Assembly: GCA_001655205.1 (NCBI GenBank)
Contig: LPNZ01010610.1
Span: 1 to 64,000, forward strand
DNA from: Lenisia limosa
Lineage: Eukaryota > Breviatea
Length of the DNA stretch: 64,000 bases
Reading direction: 5' to 3'
The notes beneath the pieces are model-generated. The model made no database searches, was not told where the DNA came from, and was given only the letters and a program-made list of their open reading frames with translations. The position numbers and the translations under genes were made by a program. Within the stretch, counting starts at the first letter, position 1. Each line of letters opens with the position of its first letter. Below, one piece after another: positions 1-11,732 of this stretch.

Positions 1-3000
1 GTTGCTCGGATAGCTGACGCTCTCACTTGTGACATGGTCGGAGAAGGCCCTCAGCTCACGTCCCGAAGCTGCTGAAGTGAACGTGGACGCTTTGGGGTCC
101 TTGAACGGCGGAGGACCTGGTTGAGCCTCCACCCTATCCTGCGGTATCTGGGCAGAGTCCGGGTCAGGCCGGGCGGCCGGGCTGGGTGACGGGGAGAAGG
201 GGTGTGGGGACGGCAGGGAGAGTTCTAAGAGGGAGGGTGAAGCTTATGATATCATAAGTATGAATAGTCAGACGAGAGCGACGATCTTTAGAACAGTGGA
301 CGTAATTAGTGTGGATTGTGTTGAGAAAAGACATACCACTTGCTTCTGAGGTTGCACGTGTGGGGAGAGCAGCAGGAGAACCAAAAACAAAGGGTGACAA
401 GTCGGCCGGGTTTGTCTGGCAATGTAAAACTAACCAAAATACTGAAATGACATGGATTATCTTGTCTGTCAGCGCTTACCGGGAAAACGATAACATTGGA
501 CGAGTTTGATGATGAGTCAGAAGGAACGTCTTCGTCTGGGCGGTCAATGGCCAGAAAACAATAACAAAGATAAAGGCAAACAATAGCCACTTTTTTTGGG
601 GGAGATCTGCCAAAGGTGTAGCATCCATACGAATAAAAGCAAGGCATTTATCAGCAATACCACTAACCCGGATTGGGCATGGAGGATTTCTTTTCGTTGA
701 GGGGGAACATCATTGAGACGCCAAGACGCGAGCGCCGTCGTGTGCTTGTTTGACTGGGTGTTACAGTGCTTTCAATTTCAGGTCTAGAGTTACTCTTGAA
801 AATAGCATTTATGCATGCTAATGTTCAGAAACCGCAAGTGGCACAAGGCCGCAATACAATACACAATTAAGCCCGCCATACTTGGTTGGGGGGTACTCTT
901 CACTTGACGATGAATCCCCAAGGGCCTTCATTTGTGAAAAGAAACCATATGAAAGCACCAAAGGGCAACCCGTAAACGATGATATATCCAAAACTCTGTT
1001 TAAGAGGAACATAAATTAAGACCAGGATTGGAGAATAATAAGACCTCATCCCTCCAACCTCCCTCTGTCTTGGAATCGAATCGGCGCTATGAGACCTCAA
1101 GAAGGTGTCAGAATCAATCTCAAGATGCTTGCTACAGGGTCAGCATTGAGAATGGTAGTCACTATACCTGAGTTGAATCAGGTATATGAGTTGAATCACA
1201 GCACATTTAACCAAGGATTACCGGACCAAAGTACCTTTTTTTTCTGAGGACCCCACAAATCACAGTTTTTATTCAAAACTAAGTACTCCCTTTTTTTAGA
1301 TTTTAGTGATAAAAAGTGATATTTTTTCGATTTTTTTTTGCTGATCANNNNNNNNNNTAGCTCAAGTCTTCAGCTTCATTACCAAGTATTTTTCAGGTTG
1401 TTAACAAGCCCCAATGGTGCTCTTTGATCAGCTTCCGTCATGGGCTTATAAACAAAAAAGACATTTGGTTGAGAGTGATTTTCTGAAGTTAGAGATCACT
1501 GAACAGGTTCATGTACTCTTGTCTATGAAAGGTCCGCTTGGTGAGGCTTTAGGTCAAAGGGAGGTGGCTGCTGTTTTGGAAGTATCTCAAGCTACTGTTT
1601 GCCGAACATTTAAACTCAATGGTTCTGACGAAGTGAAGCCATCTGGTGGGCAATGTGCCTTAACTGATAATGAGGAAAGGCTACTTGTTCAAAAAATTGT
1701 GATAAAATTTTCATTGGTGATCCTCCTACAATTCATGACATATTTGAAATGGTGAGTGGACCTTTGCTTTGCACTATTGTTTGTTCAAATAACACATTTA
1801 TTACTTTAATAGCTTCTCTTGATATATTGCTCAATATTTTATTACTTTAGTTCCATGAGATGATAATTGTTCTATTTTGATGACACAAACTGATTAATTA
1901 GGCACGTAAGCAACATGCAGAGTTGTACCCGCAAGATAGTCCGATATCACTCACCCGTGGTTGGTTTCGTGGCTTTTTAAAAAGGCACAAAGATGCTGAT
2001 ATTAACATGACAGTATTATTCCTTATTTTAACAATGACCCCTCGTATTGTTGACAAGCAAAACCACAACATTGACCTTGCTGCAAAAGTTCAACAGTACT
2101 TTGGCGTGTTATTTCAAGTATTTGGCACATATGATGTGGACCCATATTTGGTTGCTAATGCTGATGAAACGTTTACTCAAGTTGAAAATAAAAAATCATG
2201 TAAAGTAATGTCATATGCCGAATTCAAAGCAACCAAAGCGGCAGAAGGCAAGCTTGAACATATCACGTTGATGGGAGGAATCATGTGAGGAGTTATAATT
2301 TTTAATGAAATCCTTTAGATCTGATGGTTCACGCTTTCCACCTTTCGTTGTTGTCAACAATAAAACTGCAACCCAAGAAAAAGAAATCATGGATGGATTT
2401 GATGGCCATGTTGTTCATGATTCAAGTGGATGGATAGTAAGCTTTTACATATTCAATTACTGTTTAGAACGGTCCTGCTTTGATGGAATGGGGTGATATT
2501 GCTATTAAGACATTTGATAAAATACGAGAAAAGAGAGGTCTTCCTAAGGATGCACAAGCTGCATTGCTTCTAGATGGACATCCCTGGCTTTTGGAAAAGA
2601 TGCGACACCATGTCGCTGTCATTCTTGGTGCAAGTCATACGTCCCATATTGCTCAAGTCATGGATATTGGTCCCTATGGTCCATTGAAGGCGAAAGCTCC
2701 ACTTTACATGCTGGAGAAGAAGAGAAAGGAAGCTGCCCGTGAAGAAAAGGACTGTCAGTCTATGGAGGAAACATTGCTCTAAAAACTCGTTGCCTTGCTA
2801 TTAAAGCAGCAGTCAGGGCTTACATGGACACAACGTATTATGATTCTAACATCTCTGCCTTCCAAAACACTGGTATTCATGTGATTAAAACCTCAACTGG
2901 AGCTGAATTGAAGTTGGACCCTAATGTTGTTCTTCTGAAGACAGGACCTCCTGAAAAAGTTTTAACCGCGCTTACACCTCCTCGTAGAAAGGCTCATCAA

Positions 3001-6000
3001 AGTGCAGTAATCAATTCCCCGAGGACAATTAGCATTATTGCTGATTGCAAATTTAATGAAAACTCAAAGGGTGTTGCTAATGGCTTAACAACATCCCTGA
3101 GGAGCATTGGTGACATCCAAACTGCCAAGGAACTCAAAGCATATAAATTGAACAANNNNNNNNNNTGTAGCCCACTTCTGATGCCAAAACTATTTCTGTT
3201 CAACTTCCACCACGTGTTGATATAACTCCTATTTCTGAGCAGAAACAGCTTTATTTAGATCTTGTCAATCGTGCTAGGGATGATGCAAAGGAAGAACAGA
3301 TGATCAAGAGAGCCGAGAAAAGAAAGAAGGAATTGAACGACATTGAAGATGGCGCTTAAGAAGGTGTAGAGTTGTTGAAAAATGCTAGTAAAAAGAAGCC
3401 TGTTAAGACTAAGGTCAAGCCTGTGTTAAAAAGGGAAAAGTTTGTCCTAAGGCAACCCCTAAAAGGAGAGGGAAACAGTAATTTTGTAGATAAATGTTCT
3501 TTTTGATTATTTGGCTTAACATTTGTTTTATCGCTGTGTAACATGAGAAAATATACAACAAATTTGTGAAAAAAAAATACAAGAAAATGAAGTTTTGATT
3601 CAACTCAGGTACCTGATTCAACTCATATACCTGATTCAACTCAGGTACAGTGACTATCAATAATTATGACACCCACCTTCTATAGGTTTCTTCAAGCTCA
3701 GAAACCCCGCTTGTTCCTGAAGTATAAGAACACAAAAGTTCAATAGAAACATAGTTTGTGAGAGGAAGACCCATCGGACCGGTATCAATGGATATTGCAC
3801 GAGGGCGCTGTGTCAGGATTGGGATATCCACTGACACTGCCGACGCTTTTGGTTGGTCCGCCACCAGGACTTCCCGCCATTTCGATTCGCGCTCAATCTC
3901 CCAAAGTTCACGCATGAGCTGTGCGCGTGTCCGCGAACGTGAGCTTCTGAAATTGTCAAATATGAGGTAAGAGGTGAAAATTCGGTTTCCAATCACCTGA
4001 ATACACCTCCCACTCAAGACCTAATAGACCTCCCACTCAAGACCTAATACACCTCCCACTCAAGACCACTCTGGTGTTCTTCCGCTCGAGCACTCAACGA
4101 ACGAAGCCGATTTATCTAAAGCGATTATAACGTACGTTGAATTTTTTTTAGAAAAGTGAGTCAACACTGAGTTTCAACACTAAATTTCAACAATAAGTTT
4201 CAACACTGGGTTTGTTATCTGAGCAGCTCATCAGGACCTGGTCATTGAGGGCCCTACCTCATCGGAGTTCCGTCGCACGTTCTCCTCAGAATATCTGCGG
4301 ACTTTCTCTGCCGATTGACGTTTCTCCAAATCTTCAGCTTGGCGAATCTACGGAAATAAAGCAAGAATAAACCGATCCCTAAAATACCTCAGTTCAACAT
4401 GAAACCAAGTAGCCATTTGATACTGTGATAATAGTACGCACCATAATAGCCATTTGATACTATGTATGTGGTAATAAAATCAAATNNNNNNNNNNATAAT
4501 AGTACGCACCATAATAGCCATTTGATACTATGTATGTGGTAATAAAATCAAATAGCCACTTGATACTATGTATGTGGTAATCGAACCCACCATATTATTT
4601 GTCAAAAGCATTTGATATGATGATATATCCAAATATCGGACCTTGCCCACAGATCGTGGTACTAAGTTATATTGAATTTGAAGCTGATAGAGAAAAAATA
4701 CTGCAAATTCCATTTCCACCTTTTCTTCTGAGTTTCTTCTTATCTTCTCCACTGATTTCCTTCTGTCGGAGGGTTGCAATAAATAATCGTCATAAGAGTT
4801 TCGCCTGGCCTCAACCTACAATATTAGGGGTTTGAAGTCGCTTTTAGATAGGTTAACCTTTTTCAAAAACAAAAAAAAAACGATAATTTGCATTCATTAA
4901 GAATTTCAAAGAGAGAATTTGATACAACAGGTTGCTTACCCTTCTCAAACTTTGGGCACTATTGGCTTTACTGCGAGATAGCATGTTGCTCTTGTGATTG
5001 GGAGGGGCTGGAGTATCAGCACATAGTAAACCATGATATCTGTTTGAACCGTTATGACAACAACACCCCCTATCCTCAACATACATCGGTCAAGGTGCAT
5101 ACTGGCCACTTTCTGGTAACAATTAGAACGTAATCAACCAAAAGAGGTTATTTTATCAAATGTTGGATTTCAGCAAAATTAAAAAATAGATTTAACTCAT
5201 TCAAGGCTAATTTCCCTATCACACATCATTTTACCAACAAAAGGAATGATTGTAAAGTTTCTCCCCATTTTCTAAAGTTTTACAGTATACAATCAAGAAA
5301 AGCACATTTCCATGGGACCAACGTACCAAAGGAACAGCACCACCAGAGCGTAAGCTGTTTTGGGCTATAAATGTTATAATGAATCTTCAAATAAACCACA
5401 ATTTCTGTACTGGAAGCCTACAAATGTGTTTGCAGAACTCATCGATACGACTAAGGGACTTCCCTTCCAGCTAAGAAGTCAAAGAGGAAACTATGCAAAA
5501 AAACAATGGCAAAATAACTGTAAAAAGGGCTTACAAGGTCACGAACGCTGGTTTCAGATGCAATGGAATCACTAAAGGGGAATAAATCAAGACATTTTGA
5601 GTAACATTCAATGGTATTTGTATCCATTCAGGTAACTAATAGCTCTGAAGTAAATAGAGAAATAACACTAAAAATTCGGAATTCCAGCCTACTCGAAGCT
5701 ATTTTGGGTCATATCTCCTGCCAGTTTCATGAGTAGAGCTCTTGGATTGGCCCCCCTGTGCTAAGTAAGACGGAACGATCATGCTGCTGACAAAAAAAAC
5801 TTACTTCATACCCAATATCAACGTGACTAAACCAAAGCAAGATAGATCAGGATAGAAAATGTAGAGTTGAGCTAATTCAAAAGTCACATAAGCTGACCTT
5901 GGGGTGATAAGAACACTGTCACTGTTCGTCCGTGGTCTTGTTTGTTTGATGGAACTGGAACAAATGAATTTATATAGCATAACGGATATTAAAGCGAGAT
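1..6000 (-). CDS. Low-complexity Ser/Arg-rich protein, partial, interrupted by a transposon in an intron
   Basis: I do not recognise this protein. On the minus strand there is a string of small exons with GT-AG edges, for example near 5930-5900, 5570-5530, 5470-5425, 5040-4935, 4790-4700, 4345-4240, 3971-3771, 3716-3677 and 1131 downward, and the reading frame leaves the window at its left edge. The visible peptides are polar and probably disordered (RKSVEKIRRNSEEKVEMEF, SRTRAQLMRELWEIERESKW, ALGDSSSSEEYPPT, and near the edge SGRELRAFSDHVTSESVSY). No membrane span or catalytic motif is secure. A transposon lies within the intron 1132-3676; splicing 3677 to 1131 keeps the frame (TYR then SKHLEIDSDTF). 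No convincing start codon was found near 6 kb, and coding-like exons continue to the right, so this may be the 3' part of the gene described at 6540-11478. Exon edges are approximate. Confidence 0.5.
1158..1198 (+). repeat. Left terminal inverted repeat of the pogo-like transposon
   Basis: It starts GTCACTATACCTGAG and contains two copies of an 18-bp motif ending GAGTTGAATCA. It pairs with 3614-3654 with one mismatch (ACTATACC here against ACTGTACC on the complement of the right end). TA immediately precedes it at 1156-1157. Confidence 0.9.
1414..3480 (+). pseudogene. DDE_1-type pogo/Tigger transposase, frameshifted
   Basis: This encodes a cut-and-paste transposase. An N-terminal helix-turn-helix segment (GQREVAAVLEVSQATVCRTF, about 1550-1610) is followed by a CENP-B-like segment (ARKQHAELYPQDSPIS, about 1903-1950) and then DDE_1 core motifs: NADET (about 2158), LLLDGHPWLLEK (about 2567) and HTSHIAQVMDIGPYGPLK (about 2636-2690). 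The last matches the family signature of the form HTSHILQPLDVGVFGPLK. A third catalytic acidic residue could not be placed. Likely introns are 1753-1902, about 2284-2318 and about 2438-2467. The frame shifts near 1700 and again near 2770, after which coding-like sequence continues (ALKTRCLAIKAAVRAYMD). A Lys-rich tail runs to about 3480. I call it a pseudogene because of these breaks, although sequencing error near the gaps cannot be excluded. Confidence 0.85.
3596..3654 (-). repeat. Right terminal inverted repeat with 18-bp tandem sub-repeats
   Basis: Three tandem copies of an 18-bp unit beginning TGATTCAACTCA end in CAGTGAC and are followed by TA at 3655-3656. The outer 41 bp are the complement of the left end. 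The innermost unit (from 3596) has no partner at the left end, so the two ends carry different numbers of sub-repeats, as is seen for transposase-binding sites in some Tc1/mariner and pogo elements. Confidence 0.85.
4001..4067. repeat. Tandem repeat, 23-bp unit, three copies
   Basis: Units at 4001-4023, 4024-4046 and 4047-4067 (last incomplete) share CACCTCCCACTCAAGACC with one substitution in the middle copy. On the minus strand each unit contains both a GAG|GT donor-like and a TATTAG|GT acceptor-like sequence. It lies between coding-like exons of the minus-strand gene. Confidence 0.9.
4428..4553. other. Unresolved contig junction: identical 58-bp sequence on both sides of a 10-N gap
   Basis: Positions 4428-4485 and 4496-4553 are identical over 58 bp and are separated only by ten Ns. 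This is what two overlapping contig ends look like when scaffolded without being merged. The doubled sequence is most likely artificial. Confidence 0.85.
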
Positions 6001-6539
6001 GTGCATCGAAATTTTGAGGTTCGAGCTTTGCACAAGCTGCTAATTTTTTTCCAAAAAAAAAAGCGATCTCTCATTTTCTTTTTTGGGTGTTCTCAAACAA
6101 TTTCCTGAGATATATCCTTTGCTCTCTGAATTGATTGTTATTGAAAGATACAATCATTTGAAAAGAGGAAAGAGAAAGAAGATGCATTGAACATCGAGAA
6201 ATTAGGATTTTGCACTATCAAAGGAAGAAAATACTCAAATCCGTCCAATCCTGGTTTTCTCTGAAAAAACGGAGGGTCTTCATGTTCTCTCAAGCCTTCC
6301 TTCCCGGAATGCAAGTTTTATTCAATTGAACAGTTTTTACGGGGGGGTAGAGCGGTTAGTAGCATTATCACCAAACGGTGCACATCTCCTTTAAACGTCT
6401 CAATATGAATAAAAGTAAAATATCATATCGTATTTTATCGCAAGGACATCATTTGACCCACGTGACTGCTGGGTGCTGTTGGGCTCCCCTAAATAATCAA
6501 AACAAACCAACAACTACAACAAAAAAATAAGAGATCTAT

Positions 6540-9500
6540 TGATCAAAAGTATTGTACCATGTGCTCACCTCTCCATGATGCTTATGGGAGATGGTACGCT
6601 CGGAGGGGTTGAAGGCTGCATCAGTGGTTCCCTATGTTGTTATTACTTTCTAAACCAAGCGTTGGTCATATTTGTGAGTGAGTATTGTTCCATCCCTTTG
6701 TCAAATAAATATAATATACCATACTGTGGAGGAGTTGGTGACGGAACTCTGTCAGTGCTGGAGGGGTGAAAAGGAGACATGTAAAAACTAATTTACAATA
6801 CTGAAAATGAAAACTTTCAGTCAACAGCCACTCAGACCACATACCTTTGAGAATGGATTTTGATACTTGGCAGAGTCTGTGAACGGCTTCGCGGTTCATC
6901 TTGCGAAATAGCAATCTCCTAACGGTTGTCAAATACAGTGGTGTATCTTCCACTAACATGCTAACAAAAACTACCTCTTTTCTAAAAAAAAATACTGGAG
7001 AATGTATTACTGCCAACCCTCCCGCTCACATCCATTGCACTTTGCAGGGACATTTTAGCGTGGACGCGCGCTTGCGCCCTCAGAATGGCTGCTTTCTGGT
7101 CTGGCTTGGCTATGGACCTGGCGCATAAGACAAATCAACCACGCTCCAACTAGTATCATATGGCATGTCTTAAGAGGATATGCAATGAACACTGGGTGTT
7201 TGTATTATACCCCTTGTTACCTCCGTGCAACTGGCCGCTCCTGTGCCGTCTCAGCAATCGGCGGTGATGGTGAGGATGTCGATGTCGACCCCTCCATAAC
7301 CACTCCTCCCGACGACGCTGCAATTGTCAATCGCTATTGCGTCTCATCAAATAGTGTAATTTACAAGAATGCCCAAACTCAAACGTGCATTCTCCACACC
7401 TTTTGACACAGGCTCCTGGTAAGGGTTTTCCTCCCAAGACTGGACCAGCGGAGACATGGGAGACGACTGACGGAACAGGTCCGACCCGACACTCGGTACT
7501 GTCGACAGGCAAGTCTCCCATCCATGGTCCACAGTGCCGTTGGTCTGCTGCGTTACATGTTGACGAGCTTTCAAGAAATTAGCCTTATACCTTCACAGAG
7601 ACCGGAATATAATGGGGACCAAAATGTGATAAACCGAAAACAGTACCCCGAGATAAGAGACCCGGCAAACCTTGTGAGGGCGTTGATGGGCACTGGAGTC
7701 GGTCGTAGGGTTCACATCGGAGTTTGGTGAACATGGCACGGTTGGTGCAAGTTCGTTTGCTGAGCTGACAGAGGGCAGTGTTTTGAAGCCCTCGGAGCTC
7801 GACGCTGGCTGAGGCCTCGCGGGGAGGGCCAGAACAGGCACCTTGTTGGCCCTCTTGGCTGGCTTCGGTAAAGGCATGAGCAGCATGCCGGACAGGTCAC
7901 TGTCACTCAAGTCCGTCGACGCAAGGTTCTGCGCATCATTTGAAGGCTCCACTTGCGAACTCGGTGTCAGCAGTTTCCTGTCGGTCGAAACGGGGTGATT
8001 GGTCTTCTTGGCAAGCAGCCTGTCGATAGCATGGCGATTTCTGCGTTTGATCGGGCGCTGCTCAGCCTCCTCAGATTCTGACTTTGGCAAGTTCCTGACT
8101 TTTGTGACAACATCTTCCAGAGCTGGGGAGGGTGGTGTGAAGTTTGTTGATATGATATACTATATACTGCCTTGTGTGTGTCAAAACAATTGACACAAAA
8201 ACATTCAAAGAATGGATTTCAATGAGAAAAAAAAAACACCTCTCAGAGAAATCACAATAGTCCAAGCCCTTAGTGAACCCCCACCATGTTTGTCAAGGGG
8301 GTTGAAAGGCGGGTCAGGGGGTACTGGAGAACCTTCACTTGACGAGGTTGTCGAGAACGCGTCACCATCCTAAACATTTATCATCACACTTGGGTAACTG
8401 TTAAATGACATTCTCCCCTCTCTAGCTGTATATTATTGGGATAATGTACCAACCTCCCCTCTCTAGCTGTATATTATCGGGATAATGTATCAACCTCCCC
8501 TCTCTAGCTGTATATTATCGGGATAATATATCAACATTCTCAACCAATGCACAAACTTTGCCAGGGCCTAATCCTACCTGGTCGTTGTTCTGCTCAACTT
8601 GGCCGAGTGCTGGTTCGGATTGACTATGGATAATCTCCGAGTGGTGGAATGTGTTTGTAGCCTGAAGTATAAAGTCGAACTTTAGTACAATATTCAATAC
8701 CTTTCTTATATTTGTTTATATTGTAAATGTACCCAGAATTCTCAACAACGATAAAGCAAGAAATCGCTTACATTGTTGGACTCGCGTGTTGCTGTAGGCT
8801 TGTTTCTGAAAAGATGACAAATACAAACTTAAATGTAACATCATAGTTTGTTCAGTGACCCGCCCTCACTGCTGCCTCCTTTGCGGGGACCTTCGGCCAA
8901 AGTTGTGTTCATGCGCATCGCCCTGCTGGTAGTCGAAGTGATGGTCATGCAGGCGACCTTCAAAGTGGTGCTCCTTGATTGAGCCCATTGTCGGGTCAGG
9001 CGACCGTCTTGGCTCACTGCGACAATAAACGAAAACTCGTAAGGTTCTATCCAAACGCTCTCTTTGGTTTGATAACATTCCTTCACACCAATGAAAAATC
9101 CACTGGTACGAAATTCCAGCAATTCATTTCGACAACCCCCCCCCCCCACATTCTTGTGATATGGCGTTCGCAGTCTGACGAGGACGTAGACGGTGACCGA
9201 TCCGGGCTGAACACTTTGAAGTTGCAGTCGTCAAGTGTGACCGGCGCCTATTAAGTAAATGAGTGAAATGATGCTATGAGGCAAGAGGTACCACCAGGGG
9301 CGTACTGGGCGTGATTTGTCCGTTTTCGGGGTCTTTTTGGTTGACTTCCTCGCTTTAGAGGACTCGGCCTTGCCTTTTCGGTCCACCTTATTGAACTTCT
9401 CATCAAGCCGCTTGGCAAGCTTGGCAGCATCAAGCTTCTTGGATGCCCTCTTCTTACGCGGGATTTCTGGCGTGGATTCCATTGATGTTGCATCGTTGCA

Positions 9501-11478
9501 AGGAGATATCGGAACTTTGTCGGCACACGCTTTTGTCAGGGCTAGCTGCTTGATGGACAAAATAGAGGGAATCTTGTCGGTGCGGTCCTACCCTCGTTAT
9601 ATGTAACAATGTCATCTTTTGACTAAGTCCAGAATATCGATATCAGAAGAACGGTCACATTGAAGTGTATATATGACAGACCTGTGGTATGCGAGGGCTT
9701 GCCATGAAGTGCTGTGGAACCGATGTTGGTTTATCGTTGACCTCATCATCCGTGGTAGATGGGCTGTCACCCTCTTCTGTAAGAGTCAAAAAAGAGTTGA
9801 AGATGAAAAACACTAGTTATGTTAAAGAACACCCCTTATTCACCCTTATGCCATAGTAGCACCCTTATGCCAGGGATTCACTTTGGTTCGAAAAAACCCG
9901 GGAAAAAATCGATAGTTTTCGAGGATTTATCGAGAAATTCAGTCTTTTTTTGAACCGAAGTGAAGCCCCACTTTCGCCATAATATCACCCCTTACGTCGT
10001 GGGCTGTTGAGACCGTTCTCGGAATCGTTTGAGAGAGAGGCATGATCAGAATTACCTGAGTGTGTCACTATTACGGGTCGAATATGGGAAACGGAACTGT
10101 TAACAATGCCTCCCGCTGATAGGAGCATGAGAAACAAAACTAGCCCCATACCTGAAGACTGCCTTTGGATGTCTGGGTGGTCACTGAATGTAATAAGCAA
10201 AGCAATTGATTGGTGATACAATAATGTCTCGACAAAGTAAAAACCCAAATTTATCATGTAGCTATGTAGTCGCTAGAGTTCCATATGCAGTTGACTGCCC
10301 CCCCCCCCTTTACTGAAGAAAGCTCCAGTCTCCTTTAATATCTGACGAGCTTGAATGAAGAGGGAGATCCCCCATGCTACTGTCTGCATTGGGTAAGAGT
10401 ATATCTGTTGATGAAAATCCAAAAAAAGATAATCATCATATAATACATATATCTTTGATATCTTTTATAATTCCGAAGCAAACCTGAGTGTTTTGGTTGA
10501 GGCTTGAGAAGGTTATCCTAAACAGTTACTATTTGAACTAGTGAAGTCAAAAAAAGTTTGGAATATGCAGCAATGTCCCCACTGCCTACATTCGGCAGGC
10601 TGGAATTCTGATGTACAATGGGAGCAAAAGCGTGCTCTAGCCCGGCGGACAGCGAAGCTACGAGTGTAAGCCTATCGATTCACTTTGGTCCTAAAAGTCC
10701 AGTGCAATCTTAAGCTAAATTTATCGAGTAATTTAGTCATTTCCAACCAAAAGTGACACACAGATATACCATAGTATTAGCAGTCAGAGACCCACCTAAC
10801 AACACCTCAGTCAGAGACCCACGTTTCTTCGGCGGACTTGGTGCCATTAGTGACGTGAACAGCGAAAGGTCCTGGGCAATGCCGTTGGTGCTGGTGAGGT
10901 AGGTGTTGAGATTCGGTGACGTGACTGTCGCTACCGGCACCTGCTGATATGAGCGTTCATGTCGGACAATATCGCAACTGTTGCATAAAACTTTCAAGAG
11001 ACAAGAAATATGCAAGAAATCGATTATTTCCCACAGAATAGTCAGTAGACCCGGCAAGGAGGTCAGTGGGAGGTAGTGGGGGCGGGGGCGGGATTTCGGG
11101 CGTGTATGTCCACTGAAGAAGTTAATTCCGTTGGGGACTGAAGAGGGAGAAGACTGAATTCAACAATGGACCCGTAACAAAATTAATTCATTGCATACTG
11201 CCTTTAATTTAAATAAAGCAAACCTGATTGTCATTAATGGTCATATCAAGATCCATCAAGGGCTGCGGATGACTGAAGGAATCATTGAGTTCGAGCTCAA
11301 GCTCAAGATCAAGACAAGGCGTGTTGATGGCATTTCCTGAAGGTGGCAGAGTGGATGTTCCTGTCAATAGTTCATCGAAGTCAAACAGCTCTTGTTCCGG
11401 CTGTAGGGTGACAGGGAGCTGTGCGGGAGGAGGCTCGTTGGGCCATTGTGAGTCAAGGTAAAGGGGCGATGGGTTCAT
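6540..11478 (-). CDS. Low-complexity Pro/Ser/Lys-rich protein, possibly nuclear
   Basis: I do not recognise this protein. The first exon starts with ATG at 11478 (MNPSPLYLDSQWPNEPPPA) and includes an acidic stretch (LDLELELELNDSF). Later exons encode basic and Ser-rich segments: APSPPKKRGSLTEVL (about 10830), EIPRKKRASKKLDAAKLAKR (about 9420), RPIKRRNRHAIDRLLAKK (about 8040) and SPMSPLVQSWEENPYQEP (about 7430). The Lys/Arg clusters would fit nuclear localisation, but that is inference. The only compact, conserved-looking part is FRKMNREAVHRLCQVSKSIL (6905-6845). A further exon (about 6620-6570) ends in a normal donor, so the gene continues leftward and may join the exons at 1-6000. The start lies 255 bp from the oppositely oriented RND gene, so a shared promoter is likely. 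Introns carry two short hairpin elements (9874-9968, 10677-10757) and a 41-bp triple repeat. Confidence 0.5.
8412..8534. repeat. Tandem repeat, 41-bp unit, three copies
   Basis: Units at 8412-8452, 8453-8493 and 8494-8534 share TCCCCTCTCTAGCTGTATAT and GGGATAAT with only a few substitutions. They lie in an intron of the minus-strand low-complexity gene. Confidence 0.92.
9874..9968. mobile_element. Short hairpin element (MITE-like), arm type 1
   Basis: The arms TTCACTTTGGTTCGAAAAAA and TTTTTTTGAACCGAAGTGAA are near-perfect complements. The interior contains TCGAGGATTTATCGAGAAAT followed by TCAGTC. The same interior recurs at 41247-41341 and, more diverged, at 52294-52389, but there the arms are different. 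It carries no coding capacity and lies in an intron. Confidence 0.75.
10677..10757. mobile_element. Short hairpin element (MITE-like), diverged arm type 1
   Basis: The arms TTCACTTTGGTCCTAAAA and TTTCCAACCAAAAGTGAC are partly complementary and resemble those at 9874-9968. The interior keeps TTTATCGAGTAATTTAGTC. This copy is more decayed. Confidence 0.55.
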
Positions 11479-11732
11479 CCCGGTCGCCTTCTGGCCCTGC
11501 GTATACTAATGATGTTTCCACCAACAATATGAGATCTGGTAGAAGAGGAGAAGGCTTGGTTTTCAAAACAATAAAGGCTCATCCTGTGGTATACAATATA
11601 CCATACCTTTTGTTTCCCCTAGTAAATGCAGCTGAAATGTAGCGAGCCTTTTAGTTGCCTAGAGTTCTACACAAGAGCAAAGTATAACAAATCAGGCGAC
11701 GGAAGAGACAAACTCACGTTTGTTTCTCCAAC

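Larger units (their letters stand above)
1158..3654 (+). mobile_element. Pogo/Tigger-like Tc1/mariner-superfamily DNA transposon, degenerate
   Basis: The element is bounded by 41-bp terminal inverted repeats (1158-1198 and 3614-3654) that differ at one position. It is flanked by TA on both sides (1156-1157, 3655-3656), the target duplication expected for Tc1/mariner/pogo elements. It carries a transposase gene on the plus strand. Two 10-N assembly gaps (1348-1357 and 3156-3165) lie inside. The right end holds three 18-bp sub-repeats and the left end two. It is inserted in antisense orientation in an intron of a minus-strand host gene. The transposase frame is broken twice, so this copy is probably not autonomous. 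Confidence 0.9.

Noticed and set aside
900-1131. A hydrophobic reading (SFGYIIVYGLPFGAFIWFLF) suggesting a membrane span
   Set aside because: A 49-nt intron with GTCTTA...AACAG edges places the downstream exon in another frame (polar, DSSSSEEYPPT), which fits the neighbouring exons better.
4428-4553. A 58-bp perfect direct repeat that could be a real tandem duplication
   Set aside because: It is exactly split by a 10-N spacer, so unmerged overlapping contig ends explain it.
8412-8534. Regularly spaced repeats resembling a CRISPR array
   Set aside because: The units are contiguous with no spacers, and the context is a eukaryotic intron.
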